Source of the DNA: an uncultured Oscillospiraceae bacterium
Lineage (GTDB): Bacteria; Bacillota; Clostridia; Oscillospirales; Oscillospiraceae
Direction of reading: 5' to 3'
Length of the DNA stretch: 7,477 bases
Assembly: GCA_937915075.1 (NCBI GenBank)
Contig: CALDMA010000255.1
Location: 1-7,477, forward strand
Shown here: positions 1 to 6,210 of the stretch, piece after piece
Position numbering within the stretch: the first letter of the stretch is position 1
How the letters are laid out: the number at the start of each line of letters is the position of its first letter
Program-made: the position numbers and the translations under genes
The notes under the pieces: generated by a model
The model's database searches: none
What the model saw: the letters and a program-made list of their open reading frames with translations, nothing else
Told to the model about the DNA's origin: nothing

Positions 1-1
1 G

Positions 2-289
2 CAGCATTTACAGTTACTTGTCCGTCCGACCCTGATGAACATTTACCATATCACCTCCGAAGAAGCAGACCTTTATTTCCGCAATTTATGGTTCGTTGTT
101 CATAGCCTGTCCACGCTGATCGTGACCGGCGATTGCCCCTACTCCGACCAAGAGATTGGGCATATCCTAACGGGCTTCAGTATCAGCATTTGCAAATCCA
201 TCAAAGAAATCCCCGGATTTGCGGCAGGTACCTTTGACCGTGATGCTGAGTTTCGAGCATTGGTCAGCAAGGAAACAGAGGTGATATAA
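2..289 (+). CDS. TetR/AcrR-family transcriptional regulator, C-terminal part (5'-truncated by window edge)
   Basis: The frame is open from the first bases and ends at TAA 287-289, giving about 95 residues of a C-terminal half. The internal ATG at 35 is not a likely start because coding sequence continues upstream in the same frame. The segment is all-helical, with a hydrophobic helix pair (NLWFVVHSLSTLIVTG) and a following helix (ILTGFSISICKSI). That pattern is typical of the effector-binding and dimerisation domain of TetR/AcrR regulators. The DNA-binding helix-turn-helix lies outside the window, so the family call rests on this domain alone. The next gene starts one base after the stop, so the two are almost certainly cotranscribed. 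Family members usually repress neighbouring transporter or redox genes; the ligand and targets here are unknown. Confidence 0.7.
   Translation, partial: QHLQLLVRPTLMNIYHITSEEADLYFRNLWFVVHSLSTLIVTGDCPYSDQEIGHILTGFSISICKSIKEIPGFAAGTFDRDAEFRALVSKETEVI
278..285 (+). promoter_or_regulatory. Shine-Dalgarno for the TTG-started KTR gene
   Basis: GAGGTGAT is an eight-base match to the 16S anti-Shine-Dalgarno. It lies five bases upstream of TTG 291 and inside the end of the TetR reading frame. It decides in favour of the TTG start, because no ATG is suitably placed. Confidence 0.7.
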
Positions 290-290
290 A

Positions 291-479
291 TTGGTCGAAG
301 CTCTGAAATCAAAAGTGGATTGGCTTTGCTGCCCCAGATGCGGCGGCAAAACAAGGACACAGATACGGCCACATACAGTGTTGGAGGATTTTCCGCTATT
401 CTGCCCGAAGTGCAAATACACCTGCGTAATTCGTTTCAGGGACGGAAAAATTGAAGAAATCAAAATGCCAGACGCTTAG
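291..479 (+). CDS. Cysteine-rich KTR family protein
   Basis: A 62-aa protein with a TTG start and stop TAG 477-479. It has two CxxC knuckles, CPRC (residues 14-17) and CPKC (38-41), separated by a KTR-containing stretch (GGKTRTQIR). This is the signature of the small cysteine-rich KTR family (Pfam Cys_rich_KTR), and the length is typical. The four cysteines probably bind one zinc in a zinc-ribbon-like fold. The molecular role of the family is not established. From general knowledge it is common in accessory and conjugative-element DNA of Firmicutes and often sits beside regulators. Here it follows the TetR gene by one base, so it is probably under that regulator's control, and it is followed directly by a terminator-like hairpin. 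Confidence 0.85.
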   Translation: MVEALKSKVDWLCCPRCGGKTRTQIRPHTVLEDFPLFCPKCKYTCVIRFRDGKIEEIKMPDA

Positions 480-522
480 ACGCAGTGCAATCCGAGAAAA
501 TCGGTTTGTACTGCGTCTATTG
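479..522 (+). terminator. Probable rho-independent terminator after the TetR-KTR unit
   Basis: A long inverted repeat begins at the KTR stop codon. The left arm GACGCAGTGCAATCCGA (479-495) pairs with the right arm TCGGTTTGTACTGCGTC (501-517), with two mismatches in 17 positions and a GAAAA loop. The downstream tract is TATTGTTTTA, T-rich but interrupted. The position directly after a gene, the long stem and the T-rich tail fit an intrinsic terminator. The imperfect T run means read-through into the next gene is possible. Confidence 0.65.
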
Positions 523-532
523 TTTTAGGGGA

Positions 533-595
533 ATGGAAATTGACCGACCGAACCACAAGCCGATTGGGATTTACAGGGAGAAGAAGCACAAATGA
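533..595 (+). other. Possible 20-codon leader ORF upstream of the ferredoxin gene
   Basis: An ATG at 533 opens a 20-residue reading frame. Its product is basic and hydrophilic, beginning MEIDRPNHK and ending REKKHK. The TGA at 593-595 overlaps the ATG of the ferredoxin gene in an ATGA arrangement. An AGGGGA lies very close (527-532), too near for a good ribosome binding site. It could be a coupling leader peptide, the tail of a lost gene, or chance. No family is recognised. Confidence 0.2.
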
Positions 596-1349
596 TAGGG
601 ATATATCTGAGTGGAACCGGAAACACAAAGCACTGCGTTGAAAAGCTGGTAAACCTGCTGGACGCTGCGGCGGAGTGTATTCCGCTGGAAGCTCCACACG
701 TTACCGAAACGCTGGAGAAGCAAAGCACAATCATCTTGGGTTATACCACGCAATTCTCCAATGCCCCCTTTATGGTGCGTGACTTTATCAGAAAAAACGC
801 TGCCTGTGGAATGGCAAAAGCGTGTTCTGTCTAAATACAATGGGACTTTTCAGCGGTGACGGAACAGGCTGTGCAGCAAGGCTACTAAAGAAGTATGGCG
901 CACAAATTCTCGGAGGCGTACAGATAAAAATGCCTGATTCCGTCTGCGACAACAAACTGCTGAAAAAGAGCATGGAAGAAAACAGGCAGATCGTCAAATG
1001 CGCAGATCAGCGTATCGAGCAGATCGCAGAGCAAATCAGGCGGGGGCAATATCCGCAGGAAGGGTTGTCGGCAATCTCGCATATCAAAGGTTTGTTTGGG
1101 CAAAGGCTGTGGTTTTATCGTAAAACGAGCGGATACACAGATAAGTTGAAAATAAGCGATGCCTGCATCGGCTGTGGCCTGTGCAGCAGGAATTGCCCGA
1201 TGGGAAATATAGAGATCAGGGATCATAGAGCAGTTCCGGGAAAGCAATGTACGATGTGTTACCGCTGCATCAGCTTATGTCCCCAAAAGGCCATCACTTT
1301 GCTGGGAGAGCGGGTACAGGAACAATGCAGATACGAAAAATATGTCTGA
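592..1349 (+). pseudogene. EFR1-family ferredoxin (flavodoxin-like plus two [4Fe-4S] clusters), interrupted by a one-base frameshift
   Basis: Frame 1 runs from ATG 592 to TAA 832-834 and carries the flavodoxin phosphate loop SGTGNTKHC (residues 7-15). Frame 3 carries the rest to TGA 1347-1349. It includes MGLFSGDG, GLFGQRLWFY and two ferredoxin motifs, CIGCGLCSRNCP and CTMCYRCISLCP (cysteines at 192/195/198/202 and 220/223/226/230 of the joined protein). Adding one C near 804 (GCC CTG TGG) restores a continuous 252-aa protein reading NAALWNGKSVFC across the join, which is the usual EFR1 length and context. EFR1 proteins are predicted cytoplasmic electron carriers of anaerobes with unknown partners. 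As written, ribosomes would make an 80-aa truncated product. The lesion may be a real mutation, a sequencing error, or recoded at the slippery heptamer noted separately. AGGGAG at 575-580 is the likely ribosome binding site. Confidence 0.85.
792..798 (+). promoter_or_regulatory. A_AAA_AAC slippery heptamer beside the ferredoxin frameshift
   Basis: In frame 1 the codons read AGA AAA AAC, so A_AAA_AAC occupies 792-798 in exactly the X_XXY_YYZ register used for -1 ribosomal frameshifting. A -1 slip moves translation into frame 3 and yields a 252-aa protein differing from the one-base-repair version at only two residues (RC instead of AA at 70-71). No strong stimulatory hairpin is obvious downstream; only a four-base-pair stem, TGCC (801-804) with GGCA (813-816), is visible. 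Function is unproven. Confidence 0.3.
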
Positions 1350-1924
1350 TTGCCATAAGCATTGCAATCATCCTGTCTGTTGCTGCGGCCATCAGTTTCC
1401 TCGCATCCATAAGTCCGCCGAGGGACGAGATGGAAGCCTTTGATTATCCGCCAGAGTTCTTCTGTGCAAGTTCAGAAAATCGTATTGACTACCAGACGGA
1501 TGGGAAATGCGCGGCTTATGCTGCCGCCTATCTCCTGCGGTGCTTTGGGGAAGATACGGACGGAGAGGCGCTGTTTCCGGAATTAAAACGAACGCTTGGC
1601 TTCGTTTCCGCAAATAGCGTCGTAGATGTTTTTGAGCGGTATGGGTATCAGGCAAAGGCTTGTCACGGGAGCGTTGACACGTTGAAGCAGCGGCTGACGG
1701 ATGGAAATCCGATCATCGTTTTCATCCGGATTCCGGGAGATACGCACTACGCTGTCGTTGTCGGCTATGACGAGCAGCACATTTATCTGGTGGATTCTCT
1801 CGCGGAAAATGCCAACGCATCGGATACGCAATACAACCGGGTACTGTCAACGGAAGATTTTGAAGCTGTGTGGAAAACAGGAACATTGCTTCCTGACAAT
1901 ATTTATATCACTTTGGAAATGTGA
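1325..1924 (+). CDS. Membrane-anchored C39-like cysteine peptidase (Peptidase_C39_2-like)
   Basis: A 199-aa protein. The start is placed at ATG 1325 rather than the further upstream ATG 1247, because it gives a clean N-terminal anchor: MQIRK, then a hydrophobic segment (about residues 6-30). AGGAA (1318-1322) and GGGAG (1304-1308) precede it. The exported part has the papain-like arrangement of the C39_2 family: catalytic Cys62 in DGKCAAYAAAYLL, His141 in GDTHYAVVVGYD and Asp157 in YLVDS. There is no ABC or membrane-domain fusion, so this is a stand-alone peptidase and not a bacteriocin-processing transporter. It probably acts outside the cell or at its surface; the substrate is unknown. The gene overlaps the ferredoxin 3' end by 25 bases and ends six bases before the next gene, implying cotranscription. 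A signal peptidase cleavage site is not obvious, so anchor versus secretion is open. Confidence 0.75.
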   Translation: MQIRKICLIAISIAIILSVAAAISFLASISPPRDEMEAFDYPPEFFCASSENRIDYQTDGKCAAYAAAYLLRCFGEDTDGEALFPELKRTLGFVSANSVVDVFERYGYQAKACHGSVDTLKQRLTDGNPIIVFIRIPGDTHYAVVVGYDEQHIYLVDSLAENANASDTQYNRVLSTEDFEAVWKTGTLLPDNIYITLEM

Positions 1925-1930
1925 GAATCA

Positions 1931-2434
1931 ATGAAAACAAATAAACTTCTGAACCCGCTCTCCCTGTTCTTCACTGGCCTTTTCCTCGGAGCGCTGTCAA
2001 GATTATTCGATATGTATTATCCGAATTTGGGAGAAATCTTTTCTCAGATGTCGGTTTGGATTCTGTTGGGGACGCTGATTGTCATTTACAGCCCGACAAA
2101 GAAAGCCGCCATGCGGAACATCCTTCCGTTTTGTATCGGGATGCTGCTCACCTATTATGCGACAGCCATGCTCACCCAAGGTGTCTACGGCTGGATGTTT
2201 ATTATCGGCTGGACGATATTCGCCTTTCTGTCGCCGGTCATGGCGTATTTCGCATGGATGACAAAAGAGTGGGGATTGTTTCCTAAAATCATTGGCGTTG
2301 GAATCGTACTTGTTTCGATTTTGTCCAATGTTTTGCTCTTTGACCGTCTGCGCATTTATGATTTTGCCATTGATGGTTTGCTGATTTATTTTATCTTTTT
2401 CAAGTGGATCAATCGAAATAGAACTTATAAATAG
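1931..2434 (+). CDS. DUF6518-like integral membrane protein
   Basis: A 167-aa, very hydrophobic protein with about six predicted membrane helices (roughly residues 10-25, 35-53, 62-82, 86-108, 118-137 and 142-160) and a basic C-terminus (KWINRNRTYK). Sequence blocks such as NLGEIFSQMSVWILLGTLI and GVYGWMFIIGWTIFAFLSP resemble small membrane proteins of Clostridia annotated as DUF6518; this is from recognition, not a search. No catalytic or transport motif is visible and the function is unknown. The ATG lies six bases after the C39 peptidase stop, with only a weak GAGA-type ribosome binding site, so translation may be coupled to the upstream gene. Confidence 0.65.
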   Translation: MKTNKLLNPLSLFFTGLFLGALSRLFDMYYPNLGEIFSQMSVWILLGTLIVIYSPTKKAAMRNILPFCIGMLLTYYATAMLTQGVYGWMFIIGWTIFAFLSPVMAYFAWMTKEWGLFPKIIGVGIVLVSILSNVLLFDRLRIYDFAIDGLLIYFIFFKWINRNRTYK

Positions 2435-2445
2435 ATAGAAAATGA

Positions 2446-2648
2446 TTGGGAGGAATGATTGTTGTGCTTTCTCTTGCAACTTTATTTGCAGAATGTCGAT
2501 ATTTGCGACAGGCTATACGGCCAACCGGCGGAGATAGAGGCGCTGCTGGGATACGATTTTCTGGAAGGCCGAGACTGGCTGCTGGAGCAGGCGTTCAGGC
2601 TTCTGCCATGAGCAACACGACCCGGAAGATTCTGATTTCCTGATGTAA
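2446..2648 (+). pseudogene. Short broken reading frame or gene remnant of unknown identity
   Basis: A good GGGAGG (2448-2453) precedes this stretch, with only one base separating it from ATG 2455 and five from TTG 2459. The protein-like frame is the one through TTG 2459. It contains NVDICDRLYGQPAEIEALL, followed by GYDFLEGRDWLLEQAFRLL, and then stops at TGA 2609-2611. Removing one C at 2606-2607 joins it to frame 3, which continues HEQHDPEDSDFLM to TAA 2646-2648, a plausible acidic tail. The frame from ATG 2455 (to TGA 2641-2643) is less protein-like after its first dozen codons. I do not recognise the family. It could be the 3' end of a deleted gene, a real small gene with a base error, or non-coding spacer. 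Confidence 0.3.
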
Positions 2649-2679
2649 ACGCCGCCGCACAGCGGAACACGAAATTTAT

Positions 2680-2685
2680 GGAGGA
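2680..2685 (+). promoter_or_regulatory. Shine-Dalgarno fixing the isochorismatase start
   Basis: GGAGGA lies seven bases upstream of ATG 2693. An in-frame ATG at 2678 overlaps the start of this motif and therefore has no ribosome binding site of its own, so the start is ATG 2693. Confidence 0.75.
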
Positions 2686-2692
2686 CTACAAT

Positions 2693-3220
2693 ATGAAAAA
2701 CAGTGCATTGGTCGTGATTGACCTGCAAAATGACATCACGAAAAACTACAAGGAAATCATTACCAAAGTCAATGAGGCGATCGACTGGGCAGAGCAAAAG
2801 GGACTTTGGATCGTTTACATTCAGCATAACAACCTTTCTGCGGGAACGAGAACCTTCAAGCCCGGCACCCGCGGCGCGGAGCTGGTGCCGGAGTTGAACG
2901 TCGTATCCAATCATATCTTTACGAAGGTAAAGAGCAATGCCCTGACCAGCGAGGCGTTTACTGCCTTTATTCAGGAGCATGAGATTTCCGAGTTTTACGT
3001 CGTTGGTGCGGACGCCGCGGCCTGCATCAAATCCACCTGCTACAATATGACAAAAAGCGGCTATGCCGTTCATGTGCTGTCGGACTGCATCACCAGCTAC
3101 GATAAAAAGAAACTGCCGGAGCTGCTGGCCTATTATGAGAGCAAGGGCTGCGAAGTTTTAGCGCTTTCCGATGTCAAAGGCCGCCGGGCATCGCAGCGGA
3201 ATGGAAGTGATGATTTATGA
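2693..3220 (+). CDS. Isochorismatase-like cysteine hydrolase
   Basis: A 175-aa cytoplasmic protein. It shows the alpha/beta fold and triad of the isochorismatase superfamily. Asp10 lies in ALVVIDLQND after the first strand, a lysine follows in FTKVKSNALTSEAF (Lys78 or Lys80), and nucleophile Cys111 lies in VVGADAAACIKSTCYNM. The next strand reads YAVHVLSDCI as expected. Family enzymes hydrolyse isochorismate, nicotinamide, N-carbamoyl amides or similar substrates. Nothing here fixes the substrate, and no siderophore or NAD genes are nearby. Its TGA (3218-3220) overlaps the ATG of the permease gene (ATGA at 3217-3220), so it is the apparent first gene of the downstream ABC operon. A 186-codon antisense frame over the same region lacks any such motifs. 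Confidence 0.88.
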   Translation: MKNSALVVIDLQNDITKNYKEIITKVNEAIDWAEQKGLWIVYIQHNNLSAGTRTFKPGTRGAELVPELNVVSNHIFTKVKSNALTSEAFTAFIQEHEISEFYVVGADAAACIKSTCYNMTKSGYAVHVLSDCITSYDKKKLPELLAYYESKGCEVLALSDVKGRRASQRNGSDDL

Positions 3221-5103
3221 AATGGTTGATTCGAGGTGTTGGCATTCTAACAGGCCTTTTCGCCGTTTTCTTTTTTCTGCTCGTTGCGGATAAATTGTAC
3301 TATCAGAATAGCATGGATACCTATGAGATTTCTCTTGACCGTAGTCTTTCCGGACGAGAGATTCAGAATGTAGCAGAAAGTGCCGGAGTCACATTTCGTA
3401 TTACATATTATAATGACACGAATTTTGGGCACCACGATTTGAAAATGGTGTTCATAAATCCCGGCGATATAAAAGAAGGTAAACAGGCATCCATATTTCC
3501 AAGCAGCAAAATCACTTACGAAACCTTTGATGCGGATTCTAACCTGAATCTTCAGTATTTTACACTTTTAAGTGAGGACGAAGCAGACGCTAACCATGTT
3601 GCACAATTATTCGCCAAGGAGGATGTCCAAGCAAATATTGAGAAGGTAAGCCCGATCAGCTTTCGTGCTGGCATGTTGTTCTCAACACTGAACCTATCCT
3701 TCTTTTTGTTGCTGGCTGTCCTGCTATTTTTGAGTATTGCGGCTTACTATGTTCATAGATTAAAGGAAATCGGCGTCCTAAAGTTAAATGGTTGGACGGA
3801 ATGGAGCATTACAGTTCACCTGATTGCACCCCTGCTGGTACAGATTTATATTTCAATGCTTACGGTCATGCTTCCCGTGGTGGGATATATTCTGTATAAA
3901 GACGCCGCCATGATTCGTGTTTTTCTGTCATTGTCACTCTGGATGTACCTTTTCTTGGCCCTTGTGTTCCTGATTGCTTCGTTAGGCGGAGTTCTTTTTG
4001 TTCGCAGAGTGGATCGTGTTGGTGCCATTAAGAATTCTCGGAACAATGAGATGCTTTTACGAATTTTGCTTCTTTTTAAGGCGGCTGTCACAATTATGTT
4101 GATTCTCTCGATGGATATAACGCTCACCAATGTGAACGCACTCCAGACAACAAACGCTGCGATAGAGGAACTGAAACAATATGATTTCTATAAACTGACC
4201 ACGCCTGTTGTGCCGGAGGATTCTGTGCTGGAGCGTTTCAATCACATCATTGAAGGCTGTGAGGACACCGATGTGTTCAATTATGCAGTTGTGTCCGGAA
4301 CTTACTCGGCGAAAAAGATCAAGTCCGCAAAGCCCCGAACCGTGGATGAATTGATTGAAAATGATCATGTGGGACTTACGCAAATTTCTGCCAATCTGCT
4401 GCCGGTGATTCAATTGCTGAACGCAGAGGGGCAAGTAATGACTCCTGAAGATATTCCTGCCGGAGAAATCATCTGGCTCATACCAACGCATTTTCAGGAT
4501 TCTCTATCAGAAATTCTATCGTTTTTGGGTGCTTCACCAAATGACAGAATCGTTTATATCCAAGATGGGCAAGTGAAAGACATTCTCACTCATCCGGGCT
4601 TCTACACATTTGATTCTATTTACAAAGTGCAGCCTCTGAAAAAAGCATTGTACCTGAATCAAGGTGACATATTGTTGACCAAAACCTGCGCTGAGCGTTT
4701 GCAGCAGAAATTTCTGTCTGCCGATGTTGACGAAGCCAGTGTCCGAATCGAATCGCAGAATACGGAATACGGGATTTTTCAAGGTAACATCTCTTTGAAC
4801 ATCTGTGAATCACTGTTTCGCGTTATGATCAATTTTGCGTCTTATGTTTTATGTGCCGCCGCAGCAACGATTATATTTCTGGAATTGAGGAAAAAAGAGA
4901 TTGGCGTATATCACCTTTTGGGGCGCTATCCGCGCAAAGCCATTTGGGTATTTGTCAGCATCAACTTGTTGAGTACGATTTCGACCGCTGTAATCGTAAG
5001 GCCAAGTTTCCTTTTGCTGGCTCTGCTTGAATGTGTGCTGTACGGCGTATTGATTGGGAGTTACCTGCGTCAAAAGGCAGTTTTGGCTCTAAAAGGAGCA
5101 TAA
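3217..5103 (+). CDS. Bacteriocin-associated integral membrane permease (DUF1430-like, FtsX/MacB-type topology)
   Basis: A 628-aa permease. One N-terminal helix (about 8-24) is followed by an extracytoplasmic region to about 150, then four helices (about 155-178, 200-226, 235-262, 282-302). A large second extracytoplasmic domain runs to about 533, and about three C-terminal helices end the protein. A cytoplasmic coupling motif occurs twice, LKEIGVLKLNGW (182-193) and KKEIGVYHLLGR (559-570), as expected for the two halves of an FtsX-like permease. Overall layout and length match the bacteriocin-associated integral membrane family that partners the lactococcin-972-group ATPase. The predicted role is moving or sensing a peptide at the membrane, for export or self-protection, powered by the ATPase encoded 27 bases downstream. 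It starts by ATGA overlap with the isochorismatase. Its sequence looks more AT-rich than its neighbours. The substrate is unknown. Confidence 0.85.
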   Translation: MKWLIRGVGILTGLFAVFFFLLVADKLYYQNSMDTYEISLDRSLSGREIQNVAESAGVTFRITYYNDTNFGHHDLKMVFINPGDIKEGKQASIFPSSKITYETFDADSNLNLQYFTLLSEDEADANHVAQLFAKEDVQANIEKVSPISFRAGMLFSTLNLSFFLLLAVLLFLSIAAYYVHRLKEIGVLKLNGWTEWSITVHLIAPLLVQIYISMLTVMLPVVGYILYKDAAMIRVFLSLSLWMYLFLALVFLIASLGGVLFVRRVDRVGAIKNSRNNEMLLRILLLFKAAVTIMLILSMDITLTNVNALQTTNAAIEELKQYDFYKLTTPVVPEDSVLERFNHIIEGCEDTDVFNYAVVSGTYSAKKIKSAKPRTVDELIENDHVGLTQISANLLPVIQLLNAEGQVMTPEDIPAGEIIWLIPTHFQDSLSEILSFLGASPNDRIVYIQDGQVKDILTHPGFYTFDSIYKVQPLKKALYLNQGDILLTKTCAERLQQKFLSADVDEASVRIESQNTEYGIFQGNISLNICESLFRVMINFASYVLCAAAATIIFLELRKKEIGVYHLLGRYPRKAIWVFVSINLLSTISTAVIVRPSFLLLALLECVLYGVLIGSYLRQKAVLALKGA

Positions 5104-5130
5104 CCTATGTTTGCGGAAGGAAAGAGCAAT

Positions 5131-5811
5131 ATGAGTATTATTCAATTGGAACATATCAGTAAAAAATACGCCGACAAAACCATTTTTCGGGATTTAAGTA
5201 TAAATGTCAACGAAGGCGAATTCCTTGGCATTCAGGGTGGTAGTGGCACGGGGAAATCTACTTTGCTAAATATCATTGGTCTGCTGGAAGAAGGAAACGG
5301 GAGCATCATGATAGATGGTGAAGCGGTGGATTATCGAAATAACAGACAGGTTCAGCGCCTCTTGCGGCGGAAAATCGGTTACCTGTTTCAAAACTTTGCC
5401 CTGATCGACGATCAGACCGTGAAAGAAAACCTGTACTTAGCGATGCCAAAAATGTCTGAAACGAAACGGCAAAAGCTATGTCTGAATGCGCTATCTGATG
5501 TAGGACTTGACAATATACTAAACAAAAAAATCTATCAACTTTCTGGCGGAGAACAGCAGCGTATCGCTGTCGCCCGGCTCATTCTTCACAGGTGTAAAAT
5601 CGTATTAGCCGACGAGCCAACAGGAAGCTTGGATAAAGAGAACGCCGACAAAATCATTGACTTGCTGTGGGCATTAAACCAGCAAGGCCGCACCGTTATC
5701 ATGGTAAGCCATGACCCAAACGCTTTTCGATACTGTACACGCATTGTCAAAATCGAAAATCAGGGTCTTGTGGACGCCACTCCGAAGAAAGTTGAGAATG
5801 GAGATAAATGA
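5131..5811 (+). CDS. ABC transporter ATP-binding protein, lactococcin-972 export group
   Basis: A 226-aa ATPase. The start is set at ATG 5131, preceded by GGAAGGAAAG (5115-5124). An in-frame ATG at 5107 would add eight residues lacking family similarity and has no ribosome binding site. All nucleotide-binding motifs are intact: Walker A GGSGTGKS (36-43), Q-loop Gln87 in YLFQNFAL, signature LSGGE (137-141), Walker B IVLADE (157-162), D-loop SLD (166-168) and switch His194. It resembles the MacB/LolD type, most closely the putative bacteriocin export ATPases of the lactococcin-972 group. That fits the adjacent permease, with which it should form the complex at the cytoplasmic face. The stop TGA overlaps the next ATG (ATGA, 5808-5811), continuing the operon. 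Confidence 0.9.
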   Translation: MSIIQLEHISKKYADKTIFRDLSINVNEGEFLGIQGGSGTGKSTLLNIIGLLEEGNGSIMIDGEAVDYRNNRQVQRLLRRKIGYLFQNFALIDDQTVKENLYLAMPKMSETKRQKLCLNALSDVGLDNILNKKIYQLSGGEQQRIAVARLILHRCKIVLADEPTGSLDKENADKIIDLLWALNQQGRTVIMVSHDPNAFRYCTRIVKIENQGLVDATPKKVENGDK

Positions 5812-6210
5812 AGCGAAAAGCACTGACCACCCCCCCTCGTCCTGCTCTGCATTTTGGCGTCTACGGTCGTTTTGACTGCTTGTGGTTCAAGATGCTTTGT
5901 CGGCAACTGCACAGTAGCGCCTGACGCCTTACGGCTGGATATTGACCGCATGACCGGAACGAACAAGCTCACAATGGAACTAACGGCGGGTGACACACTG
6001 GAGATCCAATTTACAGCCACCAAAGGCTCCATGCAGATGGAAATCAAAGAGCCGGACGGCGATACTCTGTATACCGGTAACGGTAAGGGTATATCTGATT
6101 TTGCCATAAATATTTCCGAAAGCGGTGTGTATTCCATCTATGTAGAAGCGCATCACGCGAAAGGAAGAGTTCACATTCAGCAGAAAGGAGAGAAAAAAGA
6201 TGCACATTGA
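5808..6210 (+). CDS. Lipoprotein of unknown function, reading frame broken at a C7 tract
   Basis: ATG 5808 overlaps the ATPase stop (ATGA) and has GGAG at 5800-5803. It encodes MKRKALTTP and then meets seven consecutive C residues (5830-5836). In the sequence as given, this frame reads on without signal-peptide character. Dropping one C moves it into frame 1, which gives a textbook lipoprotein signal, PLVLLCILASTVVLTAC, with lipobox LTAC and lipidated Cys25. That frame continues to TGA 6208-6210, for 133 aa in total. The mature part (about 108 residues) looks beta-rich (KLTMELTAGDTLEIQF, GVYSIYVEAHHAKGRVHIQ), like a small Ig or jelly-roll fold. No family is recognised. A TTG at 5854 could start a shorter product but has no clear ribosome binding site and cuts the signal. 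In the operon it could be a substrate-binding or immunity lipoprotein for the ABC pair. Confidence 0.7.
5830..5836 (+). repeat. Poly-C (C7) homopolymer within the lipoprotein signal peptide coding region
   Basis: Seven consecutive C bases sit about eight codons into the lipoprotein gene. Six (or nine) would keep the ATG in frame with the lipobox; seven leaves it out of frame. This is the right place and type for slipped-strand variation, but also a common site of sequencing error. Confidence 0.7.

Noticed and set aside
540..568. TTGACC as a -35 box for the ferredoxin gene
   Set aside because: No acceptable -10 hexamer lies 16-18 bases downstream (the sequence there is ATTGGG), so a promoter is not supported.
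2003..2479. 158-codon minus-strand frame
   Set aside because: It is antisense to the DUF6518-like membrane protein, and its composition (rich in H, R, Q, N, P) is typical of a shadow frame.
2513..3073. 186-codon open frame on the minus strand
   Set aside because: It is antisense to the isochorismatase gene, which has catalytic residues and a strong ribosome binding site. The minus frame shows no domain character.
5760..6137. 125-codon minus-strand frame across the ATPase and lipoprotein boundary
   Set aside because: It overlaps two plus-strand genes with recognisable features and has no motif of its own.
5854..6210. Lipoprotein or lactococcin-972-type bacteriocin starting at TTG 5854
   Set aside because: There is no clear ribosome binding site at 5854, and the lipobox cysteine and mature sequence do not resemble lactococcin 972. 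The ATG 5808 start with a C-tract shift explains the gene better.
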